Made by a program: the position numbers and the translations under genes. A DNA stretch of 8,123 bases from Dehalococcoidales bacterium (GTDB lineage: Bacteria > Chloroflexota > Dehalococcoidia > Dehalococcoidales > UBA3254), in the NCBI GenBank assembly GCA_028718465.1, contig JAQULX010000108.1, positions 1-8,123 of the forward strand, read 5' to 3'. The notes under the pieces were generated by a model. It had not been told where the DNA came from. It saw only the letters and a list, made by a program, of their open reading frames with translations, and did no database searches. This document shows positions 1 through 6,602 of the stretch, in pieces. Position 1 is the stretch's first letter, and each line of letters begins with the position of its first letter.

Positions 1-25
1 GTGCAATACCAGGCTTAATCATTTC

Positions 26-63
26 GCTTTAAAAGCTAAACTTTATTTGCAGGCTTTAAAAGC
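26..63. repeat. Two copies of palindrome GCTTTAAAAGC upstream of the TRAP cluster
   Basis: The 11-bp sequence GCTTTAAAAGC, a palindrome with a single central base, occurs exactly at 26-36 and again at 53-63, with starts 27 bp apart. The second copy extends to a 13-bp palindrome (52-64, GGCTTTAAAAGCC). Paired palindromes ahead of a transporter operon are what operators for a dimeric regulator look like, but the binding protein is unknown and no regulator gene lies in the window. The repeat is seen directly; the operator role is inference. Confidence 0.5.
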
Positions 64-83
64 CAGCCTGGCTGAATTACATA
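55..83 (+). promoter_or_regulatory. Weak candidate promoter for the TRAP cluster
   Basis: TTTAAA at 55-60 (4 of 6 to TTGACA) and TACATA at 78-83 (about 3 of 6 to TATAAT) are 17 bp apart. The -35 element would overlap the second GCTTTAAAAGC palindrome, which would suit repression by occlusion. The match is poor, and other placements such as TACTAT at 98-103 without a clear -35 are possible. The rest of 1-139 shows no gene. Confidence 0.2.
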
Positions 84-139
84 AATTCCAAAACCTTACT
101 ATAGCCGTAACATGAGTAATTAATATAAGGAGAGAGGAA

Positions 140-1225
140 ATGAAAAAAACATGCATTATCCTGTTATCGGTCTTGCTGATCGGTTCACTTGTTTTTGCTG
201 GATGCTCTGATAATACTCAAGCGCCTGCCGCTACAGGCTCAGCCACTTCGCCGGTAGCAGCACCGGCTCAACCGGTTACCCTTGTTTTTCAGTCATTTGA
301 CCCGGAGGATAGTATCTGGGGGTATGTCTTCGGTACCTGGTTTAAAGAGCTGGAGCAGCAATCGGGAGGCAGAGTCAAGGTAGAAGCCCATTGGAATGGT
401 GAACTGGTCCCCCTGCCAGAGGTCTATGATGCTATCACCAAGGGCACACTGGATATGGGGACCCATCTGACGTCAATGCCTGCGGGAAGATTCCCCATGG
501 ATGAAATTGCTGCATTTACCTCATTGAACGTGATTACCGCCAATTATGGCAGAGTGCAATGGGAGTTGCATAAATTATTCCCGGAGATGCAGGAGCCCTT
601 CAGCGACGTCAAGGTGGTCTGGTTAGGGAACTCATGGCCTAATCCACTTGGCACTACTAAAAAGTTCGGGCCTGTCACTGCATTATCCGATAACCAGGGC
701 ATGAAAGAAGCTGTATTCGGGGATTGGCAGGCGCAACTTGGCTCTGCTCTGGGCAGGACCGGTGTATCATTGCAGCCCGCGGACACTTACTCAGCCTTTG
801 AAAAAGGGGTAGCGGACGGAATGCAAGCCAGCATCACCCTCTTCAGGACGGCTAAATTCGGCGAAGTCCTTCCGAATATTACCTTAATGGCTGGTACCCT
901 CGGCGCCTGGAGCGTAATAATGAACCTCGATAAATTTAACAGTCTGCCTGAAGATGTCCAGAAGTATATTAATGACTCCAGTGAAAGTCTCGTGGACGCA
1001 TTCGATGCCGAGTGCCTGAAAGAATATCAGAACGATTTGGCGGCGTTTCCCGGCCAGTTCGGGACCAACTTTGTAACTATCCCGGAGGATGAGCTGCCGA
1101 AATGGAATCAGGCAAGACAACCGGTATTTGACAAGTTTATTTCAGATTTGGAAGCCAGGGGCTTGCCGGGTCAGAAATTAATGGCCGAATGGCAGCGGTT
1201 GGAGCAGCAATACATCATTAAATAG
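140..1225 (+). CDS. TRAP transporter solute-binding lipoprotein, DctP family
   Basis: This is the extracytoplasmic binding protein of a TRAP (tripartite ATP-independent periplasmic) transporter. It should capture a polar, probably acidic, solute outside the membrane and pass it to the DctQM permease encoded next. Residues 1-21 are a lipoprotein signal (MKK, hydrophobic core, lipobox FAGC), so the mature protein would start at Cys22 and be membrane-anchored. An Ala/Pro/Thr-rich linker follows (about 25-45), then the DctP fold (about 46-350). Family landmarks are the 'PEVYDAITKGTLDMG' region near 93-107 and 'DTYSAFEKGVADGMQ' near 215-229. The site that normally reads GxKxRV is GMKEAV here (187-192), so the conserved carboxylate-binding Arg appears to be Ala191. 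The 361-aa length is typical. The start is supported by AAGGAG at 127-132, seven bases before ATG. The stop is TAG. A 187-bp gap with a hairpin separates it from the permease. The substrate cannot be named. Confidence 0.95.
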   Translation: MKKTCIILLSVLLIGSLVFAGCSDNTQAPAATGSATSPVAAPAQPVTLVFQSFDPEDSIWGYVFGTWFKELEQQSGGRVKVEAHWNGELVPLPEVYDAITKGTLDMGTHLTSMPAGRFPMDEIAAFTSLNVITANYGRVQWELHKLFPEMQEPFSDVKVVWLGNSWPNPLGTTKKFGPVTALSDNQGMKEAVFGDWQAQLGSALGRTGVSLQPADTYSAFEKGVADGMQASITLFRTAKFGEVLPNITLMAGTLGAWSVIMNLDKFNSLPEDVQKYINDSSESLVDAFDAECLKEYQNDLAAFPGQFGTNFVTIPEDELPKWNQARQPVFDKFISDLEARGLPGQKLMAEWQRLEQQYIIK

Positions 1226-1412
1226 CATACCTGATTTGTTGATCGACCCCTAAAAAGCATTGACCAGTAACAATTATCTAAACGGCAGCTTGCCCGGGTA
1301 ATTTAAAGAGATTACCACAGCAGGCTGCCGATTAGAGGGCACAGTTTGTAGTTATTTTGGCGTTTTAGACAGTTCTCTTGATTGGAATATTAAAAGGAGC
1401 GGCACACTAACT
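1226..1412 (+). promoter_or_regulatory. Intercistronic region with nested hairpin, between TRAP binding protein and permease
   Basis: CGGCAGC (1283-1289) pairs perfectly with GCTGCCG (1324-1330). Inside it GGTAAT (1297-1302) pairs perfectly with ATTACC (1311-1316) around the 8-base loop TTAAAGAG. The two stems are separated by a symmetrical 7 x 7 internal loop. No T-run follows, so a simple intrinsic terminator is unlikely. A structured element here could stabilise the upstream message or lower permease expression relative to the binding protein, which is common in binding-protein operons. That role is inferred. No coding region was seen in the gap. Confidence 0.5.
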
Positions 1413-3338
1413 ATGGAAGGCACGAAATATACTCGTGGAGAGATAGCCTGGTTAAGCGGGATAGATCGCGCCATAGACAAGGTTGGGATTTTTAGTAAAT
1501 GGATCAATATCATCGGTGCCGCTCTTATCTTTATTATCTCCGGTCTGGTTTTTGTCGATGTCATTCTGCGTGCCTTTGGTCATCCGATAAAGGGCGTTAA
1601 TGAACTGGTCGAGGTTATGATGATTACCGCGGTCTTTTTCGGTGTAGCCTATGCTTACAATGAAAAAGCGCACATAGGAATGGATCTAATTACCTCCAAA
1701 TTGGCGCCAAAAGCACGGCTGATTATGAATTTTATTACCAACCTGTTAGGGTTTACCCTTTTCGTTATCATAGTTTGGCGTGTCCTGATCCAGACAATGT
1801 TGTATTATGATAAAAATGTCATGCACGGGTACACCCCAATTCCGGTTACCCCATTTTCAGCCGTAATTGTTGTGGGTTGCACTCTTCTGTGCTTATTGAT
1901 GATCCGTGATCTTTTCCGTAATTTGCATACTGCCTTAAAGATTGGGCTGGCCTGGTACCACTGGTTATTGATGGCAGTCATTCCGATTCTGGTCACGGTG
2001 CTGGCTATATTGTGGGTACAACCGGGTTTGTGGCAAATCAGCCTTATCACGGTTGGTCTTATTGGAATCGCCTTCTCCCTTGTTTTTTTCCTGACAGGCA
2101 TGCCTATTTCCTTTGTATTGATTCTCACCAGTTTTTTGTTTATCAGTCATATTCGCGGTTTACCTACCGGGCTCGATATGCTGGGAGTTACCGTTTATCG
2201 GACCACCGGTAACTATCTGTGGGCAGTGGTTGCCTTCTTTGTGCTTATGGGTTATTTTTGTCTTCATTCCGGGTTTGGCAAGGACCTTTATCTCACTGCC
2301 TATCGCTGGATCGGGCACAGATTAGGGGGGCTGGCGATGGCTACAATTGCTGCTTGCACCGGTTTTGCAGCTATTATCGGTGATACGCTATCCGCTGTTG
2401 TTACCTTCGGGTCACTGGCCTTGCCTGAGATGAGAAAATATAAATATGATGACAGATTATCCACCGGCTGTATAATTGCCGGAGCTTCTCTGGGCCCCCT
2501 GATACCTCCAAGTATGGGTGCTATCATTTATGGTCTACTCACTCAGGTTTCTATCGGTAAGCTTTTTATAGCCATTATTATCCCCGGTTTGATTCAAGCG
2601 ATTGGCTTTATCCTCATTATTATTATCTGGTGCCGGCGTAATCCTAATCTGGGACTCCGCGGCAACAGGACAGGATGGAAGGCCAGATTTACATCTCTCA
2701 GAAGCATTGTTCCCATAGGAATTCTCGCCATTCTGGTTGTAGGAGGTATATATACCGGTCAATTTTCACCCAGTGAGGGTGGTGCGATAGGGGCTTTCTG
2801 CGCCATGATTATAGGCCTGGTTATGAGAAGATTCACTCCTAAAAATTTTGCTCTATCCCTCCTCGACTCTGCCAAAGTTGTTTCCATGTTCTTCCTCATT
2901 ATCATCGGCGCTGTTATGTTTTCCCAATTTATGTCATGGTGCAATGTGGCTAAATCGGTGACATCCTTCATTAACAATATGGGATTACCTCCCCTGGGTG
3001 TAGAATTATTTATAGTGTTTGTCTTGTTTTTGCTCGGTTTCATCATTGACGCCGGCCCCTTGCTTCTGATAGGTGTTCCTATAGCTTATCCAATAACTAT
3101 GGCGCTAGGAGCGGATCCGGTCTGGTTTGCAGTATGTGTGCTTCTGGCAACCAACCTGGGGACTATTACACCTCCTGTCGCGCTTAACATATTTGCTCTT
3201 AAAGGCATTGCCAGAGATATACCGATAAGTGACATGTATGCGGGCGTCATGCCTTTTGTGATATCATCAATGATCGTTTTGATGCTTGTCTTCTTCATAC
3301 CTGAAATCAGCACCTGGTTGCCTGGTTTATTGAGATGA
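1413..3338 (+). CDS. Fused TRAP transporter permease DctQM
   Basis: This is an integral membrane permease in which the small (DctQ) and large (DctM) TRAP subunits form one 641-aa chain. It should drive ion-gradient-coupled (usually Na+) uptake of the ligand delivered by the binding protein. DctQ is at about 30-170, with membrane segments near 31-53, 64-82, 105-128 and 146-166. A further hydrophobic stretch (about 183-201) links it to DctM at about 205-641. DctM signatures are GPLIPPSMGAIIYG (361-374), TGQFSPSEGGAIGA (448-461), LGFIIDAGPLLLIGVPI (541-557) and GTITPPVALNIF (583-594). The DctM part is about 435 residues, the normal size for that subunit, so the protein looks intact. The ribosome site AGGAG (1395-1399) lies 13 bases before ATG, rather far. 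The stop is TGA. Fused QM permeases are a known TRAP variant. The cupin gene begins 36 bases after the stop, suggesting cotranscription. Confidence 0.97.
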   Translation: MEGTKYTRGEIAWLSGIDRAIDKVGIFSKWINIIGAALIFIISGLVFVDVILRAFGHPIKGVNELVEVMMITAVFFGVAYAYNEKAHIGMDLITSKLAPKARLIMNFITNLLGFTLFVIIVWRVLIQTMLYYDKNVMHGYTPIPVTPFSAVIVVGCTLLCLLMIRDLFRNLHTALKIGLAWYHWLLMAVIPILVTVLAILWVQPGLWQISLITVGLIGIAFSLVFFLTGMPISFVLILTSFLFISHIRGLPTGLDMLGVTVYRTTGNYLWAVVAFFVLMGYFCLHSGFGKDLYLTAYRWIGHRLGGLAMATIAACTGFAAIIGDTLSAVVTFGSLALPEMRKYKYDDRLSTGCIIAGASLGPLIPPSMGAIIYGLLTQVSIGKLFIAIIIPGLIQAIGFILIIIIWCRRNPNLGLRGNRTGWKARFTSLRSIVPIGILAILVVGGIYTGQFSPSEGGAIGAFCAMIIGLVMRRFTPKNFALSLLDSAKVVSMFFLIIIGAVMFSQFMSWCNVAKSVTSFINNMGLPPLGVELFIVFVLFLLGFIIDAGPLLLIGVPIAYPITMALGADPVWFAVCVLLATNLGTITPPVALNIFALKGIARDIPISDMYAGVMPFVISSMIVLMLVFFIPEISTWLPGLLR

Positions 3339-3359
3339 TACGCGCATTTGGATACAGAT

Positions 3360-3364
3360 AGGAG
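3360..3364 (+). promoter_or_regulatory. Ribosome binding site that decides the cupin start
   Basis: AGGAG ends ten bases before the ATG at 3375. An in-frame ATG at 3348 has no comparable site, and the nine residues it would add do not look like part of the domain. The start at 3375 is therefore preferred. Confidence 0.75.
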
Positions 3365-3374
3365 AATAAAGAGT

Positions 3375-3800
3375 ATGCCTGGATTAAAATATGCGCAATA
3401 TATTATCACGGAAGTTATACCTAAAGAGGAAGCTTCCTGGACTCCATTATTTAAACCTGAGGAATATACTCAAATGCCGTTCATTGATAATCGGGTCATC
3501 AAAGGGTCTTTCTATGTCGAAACTGCCTGGATGTGGCCGCCATTGGCAACCAACAAAACTCGTGGCGCCGCTCATAAGCATGATTTCGATGAAGTCTTAG
3601 CTTTTTTCGGAAGCGATCCTGATAATCCGCAGGACCTTGGAGCTGAACTGGAGTTCCAGATTGAAGGTGAAAACCATCTGATTAAGAAAAGCTGTCTCAT
3701 ATTCATTCCTGAAGGGTTGCTTCATGGCCCTCCGATATTTCTCAACATGCACAGACCGGTATTTCATTTTGCCTGCGGCACCGGCAAAGATTATTTTTAA
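3375..3800 (+). CDS. Small single-domain cupin protein, function unknown
   Basis: This is a 141-aa protein with both cupin motifs. Motif 1 is GAAHKHDFDEVLAFFG (64-79), giving candidate metal ligands His67, His69 and Glu73. Motif 2 is IPEGLLHGP (111-119), giving His117. This 3-His/1-Glu set is the usual site for Fe, Mn, Ni or Zn in cupins, so a metal-bound beta-barrel in the cytoplasm is expected (no signal peptide). Between the motifs lies an acidic insert, SDPDNPQDLGAELEF (80-94). I recall similar cupins in anaerobic bacteria, usually annotated as hypothetical, but could not check this. It sits between the TRAP permease and the dehydrogenase, so a role in handling the imported compound (isomerase, dioxygenase-like, decarboxylase or sensor) is possible but unproven. 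The stop is TAA. The 142-bp gap downstream suggests the next gene may have extra control. Confidence 0.85.
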   Translation: MPGLKYAQYIITEVIPKEEASWTPLFKPEEYTQMPFIDNRVIKGSFYVETAWMWPPLATNKTRGAAHKHDFDEVLAFFGSDPDNPQDLGAELEFQIEGENHLIKKSCLIFIPEGLLHGPPIFLNMHRPVFHFACGTGKDYF

Positions 3801-3942
3801 AGGTTTTCTCAAGAAATCAAATGCATGCCGATATATCGCATCAGAAATAATTGTATTCGTTTCGATATAAAGGCGTTTTGCGTTATACAATAGCCGCATT
3901 GACTCGAGAACTATTTTATTAATAAACATTCCAGAAGGGGCT
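3801..3942 (+). promoter_or_regulatory. Intergenic region with near-palindrome and possible promoter before the dehydrogenase
   Basis: At 3825-3841 there is a near-perfect 17-bp palindrome, ATGCCGATATATCGCAT, whose core CGATATATCG (3829-3838) is perfect. Further on, TTGTAT (3851-3856) and ATACAA (3885-3890) are inverted copies. TACAAT at 3886-3891 is 5 of 6 to a -10 box, but no convincing -35 lies 16-18 bases upstream. TTATTAATAA (3916-3925) is another perfect palindrome. These suggest separate control of the dehydrogenase and PrpD-like genes, but this is tentative. No terminator-like hairpin with a T-run follows the cupin gene. Confidence 0.3.
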
Positions 3943-5019
3943 ATGAAAGCAGCAATCTGTTATGAATTCGGCAAGCCTTTGGTGATAGAAGAGATAGATC
4001 TTGAGCCGCCAGGAAAAGGTGAAGTCAAGGTCCGCATTGCGGCCACTGCAATATGCCATAGTGATATTCATTTGATCAAAGGCGAGTTTCCCGGAATGCA
4101 GTTGCCTATCGTTCCCGGTCACGAATCATCCGGATATGTCGAGGAGGTGGGAGAAGGAGTTGCGTCCGTAAAACCGGGAGATGCGGTCTGTATCACGTTG
4201 CTTTCGCCTTGCGGGAAGTGCCCTTACTGCGTCACGGGGCTTCCCCATATTTGCACCGTCAGGTATGCTCTGGATACGGAAAGCCGGATACGCAACAAAC
4301 AGGGACAGGGCATCGGAATGTGCATGAAAGGCGCTGGCAACTCCGAATATGCAATTGTTGTCGAAAGCCAGCTTGTCCGGATTCCAGGAGATATGCCAAT
4401 GGATGCAGCTTCAATCCTGTCCTGCGGTTTCACCACAGGGTTTGGCGCTGTAGTCAACCGGGCGAAAACTAAACCCTGTAGCAGCGTAGTGGTAGTTGGC
4501 GCCGGTGGGGTCGGGACAAGCTCAATTCAGGGAGCAGTAATCTCCGGTGCATACCCGATTATTGCCATAGATATTCTGGATAACAAGCTGAAAGCCGCTC
4601 GGTCCTTTGGAGCTACGCATACCGTTAACTCCCGGTCAGAGGACGCCATCGAGGCTATTCAAAAGCTGACATCCGGCAGAGGCGCTGACTATGTTTTTAT
4701 GACAGTTGGAAGCCCCGAAGCTTTAAAACAGAGCCTGGCAATGATAGGCCAACGAGGGACCGTTGTTGTCGTCGGAGTTGTCAATGAACCGGTACCTCTC
4801 CTGCCAGCAGATTTCTCTATTTTTGAGAAAGCTTTGATTGGGACTAAAGGCGGATCCATAAACCCTGGAGAAGATATACTGCATCTGATTGAGCTTTATA
4901 AAGCGGGACGCATCCAGCTTGATGAGATGATCACCGGACGATATCCCCTGGAACAGATTAACGAGGCCATTGCTTCCGTTGAAAGGGGTGAAGCCTTGCG
5001 TAATGTAATCGTGTTTTAG
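3943..5019 (+). CDS. Zinc-dependent alcohol dehydrogenase, medium-chain (MDR) family
   Basis: This is a 358-aa NAD(P)-dependent zinc dehydrogenase expected to interconvert an alcohol and an aldehyde or ketone in the cytoplasm. Catalytic zinc ligands are visible: Cys38 (in AICHSD), His60-Glu61 (PGHES) and Cys161 (SCGFTTG). The structural zinc lobe is complete with Cys90, Cys93, Cys96 and Cys104. The nucleotide-binding fold has GAGGVG at 186-191 and an acidic Asp210 at the end of the second strand (IIAID), which favours NAD over NADP. Overall it resembles class III-like and NDMA-type alcohol dehydrogenases, but the substrate cannot be read from sequence. The start matches the usual N-terminus of the family; the ribosome site (AGAAGGGG, 3933-3940) is unusually close to the ATG. 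The stop is TAG, and the PrpD-like gene starts 27 bases later in the same frame, so the two are almost certainly cotranscribed. Confidence 0.95.
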   Translation: MKAAICYEFGKPLVIEEIDLEPPGKGEVKVRIAATAICHSDIHLIKGEFPGMQLPIVPGHESSGYVEEVGEGVASVKPGDAVCITLLSPCGKCPYCVTGLPHICTVRYALDTESRIRNKQGQGIGMCMKGAGNSEYAIVVESQLVRIPGDMPMDAASILSCGFTTGFGAVVNRAKTKPCSSVVVVGAGGVGTSSIQGAVISGAYPIIAIDILDNKLKAARSFGATHTVNSRSEDAIEAIQKLTSGRGADYVFMTVGSPEALKQSLAMIGQRGTVVVVGVVNEPVPLLPADFSIFEKALIGTKGGSINPGEDILHLIELYKAGRIQLDEMITGRYPLEQINEAIASVERGEALRNVIVF

Positions 5020-5046
5020 AGCAATTCAATCATAAGGAGGAATAAC

Positions 5047-6438
5047 ATGGTTGTCGAAGAATGGGCCGCTCATATAGTAAAAACCGGTTTTGAGAGTTTT
5101 GACCGTGAAACGGTAGCTCAGGCAAAAAGCCGCATCATCGATCTGGTCGGCTGCACTATCGGCGGGGCTAATGCCCCTGGTAACTCCATACTCCTGGATA
5201 TGATAAAAGGCTGGCGTGGTAAAAAAGAAGCTACCATACTGGTACATGGTACAAAAGCGCCTGCTCATAATGCTGCCTGGTTAAACAGCATTATGGCCCG
5301 CTCATTTGATTTCGGAATTGTATTACCCTACATTGGCGATGTTCTGGCTCCAGGACACGTTTCTGAGAGCACAGTGCCGACCGCTATCACTTCAGCAGAG
5401 TGGAAACACGCCAGCGGGAAAGAGCTTATTACAGCTCTTATTATAGGAGAAGACCTTACCATAAGGTTGATCGCTGCTTCCAGGTTTATCCCGGGGACTG
5501 GCTGGGACAGCCCTGGAATTGTTGACAAGTTCGGCACTGTGGCAATCGCCGCTAAACTGATGGGATTAAACGAGCGCCAGATTACAAATGCCTTTGGGAT
5601 TGTACTCGACCAGCTAGCCGGTAGTTTCCAGGCCATAAACGATGGTTCCCATAACTTTAAGCTGGGTCAGGGTCTGGCCGCTCGCGACGGCATTATCAGT
5701 GCTGAAATGGCACAGAAGGGGTGGATTGGGGTCAAGGACCCTTTGCAGGGTAAATACGGCTACTTCACTTTGTACTGCAAGGGTTCTGACCCGGAGATTT
5801 TAACCAAAAAGCTCGGTCAGGAATTTTATGGTGGTCGGTGCACATATAAACCATATCCCGGTTGCGGCTGGACCCATCCTGCTATCGACTGCGCTCTGAA
5901 CCTGGCCAATCAACAAAACGTCGATGCCGATAACATCGAGGAAATTGTAATTAATATAGCCCCGATGCATCTTGATAGCCCCCTCAATCAGCCTTTTGTG
6001 ATAGGGGACAATCCCCAGGGCAACGCGCTCTTTAGTTTTCGTTACTCGGTAGCTAATGCCTTGATCAGAAAAACTGTCAAATTGGAACATTATACTGAAG
6101 AATACATCCGCGACCCGTCGGTGGTCACACTGGCTCAAAAAGGCCGGGTGATATCAGATATGACGCCCGATGACAGGATAGATTCGGCCGAAGTAAGGTT
6201 AAAAATGCATGACGGCAAGGAATTTTCAACCAGAGTAAAAGCTCCCAAGGGCAACCCGCTATTCCGGCCCCTGACCGATACTGAAATCATGGAAAAATTC
6301 TGGAACAACGTCTCTTTCACCAAAACCCTGCCCCGGCAAAATGTAGATAAGGCTCTGGATTTAATTAATCATCTGGAGAAAGTTGAAGACGTATCCGAAT
6401 TGGTATCTTTATTAACGGCACCAAGAGCGAAAAAATAA
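5047..6438 (+). CDS. MmgE/PrpD family protein (dehydratase, decarboxylase or epimerase type)
   Basis: This is a 463-aa full-length member of the family that includes 2-methylcitrate dehydratase, cis-aconitate decarboxylase and iminodisuccinate epimerase. The order is a helical N-terminal domain (about 1-260) and a smaller C-terminal domain (about 261-440). Candidate active-site positions, by recall of cis-aconitate decarboxylase, are Asp88 (in RSFDFG), His104 (APGHVSES), Lys205 (NFKLGQG), Lys268 (TYKPYPGC) and Tyr333 (FRYSVANAL). The normal DFDDT segment reads DFGIV here and is followed by a longer loop before His104, so the exact reaction is uncertain and PrpD itself should not be assumed. 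No prpB or prpC gene is nearby. The start is set by AAGGAGG (5034-5040), six bases before ATG. Association with the TRAP genes and dehydrogenase suggests it acts on the imported acid or a product of it. The stop is TAA; it is the last plus-strand gene of the cluster. Confidence 0.92.
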   Translation: MVVEEWAAHIVKTGFESFDRETVAQAKSRIIDLVGCTIGGANAPGNSILLDMIKGWRGKKEATILVHGTKAPAHNAAWLNSIMARSFDFGIVLPYIGDVLAPGHVSESTVPTAITSAEWKHASGKELITALIIGEDLTIRLIAASRFIPGTGWDSPGIVDKFGTVAIAAKLMGLNERQITNAFGIVLDQLAGSFQAINDGSHNFKLGQGLAARDGIISAEMAQKGWIGVKDPLQGKYGYFTLYCKGSDPEILTKKLGQEFYGGRCTYKPYPGCGWTHPAIDCALNLANQQNVDADNIEEIVINIAPMHLDSPLNQPFVIGDNPQGNALFSFRYSVANALIRKTVKLEHYTEEYIRDPSVVTLAQKGRVISDMTPDDRIDSAEVRLKMHDGKEFSTRVKAPKGNPLFRPLTDTEIMEKFWNNVSFTKTLPRQNVDKALDLINHLEKVEDVSELVSLLTAPRAKK

Positions 6439-6466
6439 ACCTAACTGAGGAAGCAGCATCCGGATA

Positions 6467-6549
6467 TTATTAAACGGCTTTCTCAAGCCGGGACAAGCCT
6501 CAGGTTCAAGAGGGCGACAGCCGTTTAATAAAACCTGGAGAAGCTTGTC
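6467..6549. repeat. Two interlocking inverted repeats in the convergent intergenic region
   Basis: Stem 1 is a perfect 13-bp inverted repeat: TTATTAAACGGCT (6467-6479) with AGCCGTTTAATAA (6519-6531). Stem 2 is GACAAGCCTCAGGTT (6492-6506) with 6532-6549, giving about 15 pairs with three bulged bases on the right side. The arms alternate (1L, 2L, 1R, 2R), so the stems form a pseudoknot or exclude each other. No T-run follows on either strand, so this is not a standard terminator, although it lies just after the PrpD-like gene and could end or protect that message. No coding region is seen in 6439-6645. Confidence 0.6.
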
Positions 6550-6554
6550 AACGT

Positions 6555-6602
6555 AAAAAAGACAGCAGACCGCCACAGTTGAGAACAGTGGGAAGGTGTC
6601 TT
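6555..6602 (-). terminator. Probable intrinsic terminator of the traR-lspA transcript
   Basis: Read on the minus strand, AAGACA (complement of 6597-6602) pairs with TGTCTT (complement of 6559-6564). An inner CCAC/GTGG stem (6588-6591 with 6573-6576) is also present. The outer stem runs straight into six T residues (complement of 6555-6560). It lies about 45 bases past the lspA stop. The stem is interrupted by internal loops, so it is weaker than a textbook terminator. Confidence 0.45.

Noticed and set aside
1..18. Tail of an upstream gene (a short open stretch ending in TAA at 16-18)
   Set aside because: Five codons are too few to support any gene call.
1805..2128. Minus-strand open frames opposite the DctQM gene
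   Set aside because: They lie opposite membrane-segment codons of a clear permease and have no motif; their composition is that expected of antisense translation.
3348..3374. Longer start for the cupin gene at 3348
   Set aside because: No ribosome site precedes it, whereas AGGAG sits ten bases before the ATG at 3375; the extra nine residues look like translated leader.
3899..3927. Promoter with TTGACT (3899-3904) before the dehydrogenase
   Set aside because: The -35 match is good, but no reasonable -10 lies at 16-18 bp, and transcription would start inside the ribosome site.
4209..4472. Open frame of 87 codons inside the dehydrogenase
   Set aside because: It lies in another frame of a strongly supported gene and its product shows no domain.
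6467..6531. Integron attC site or MITE
   Set aside because: The inverted repeat ends do not match the attC core GTTRRRY, no integrase or cassette is present, and no target-site duplication is visible at the repeat ends.
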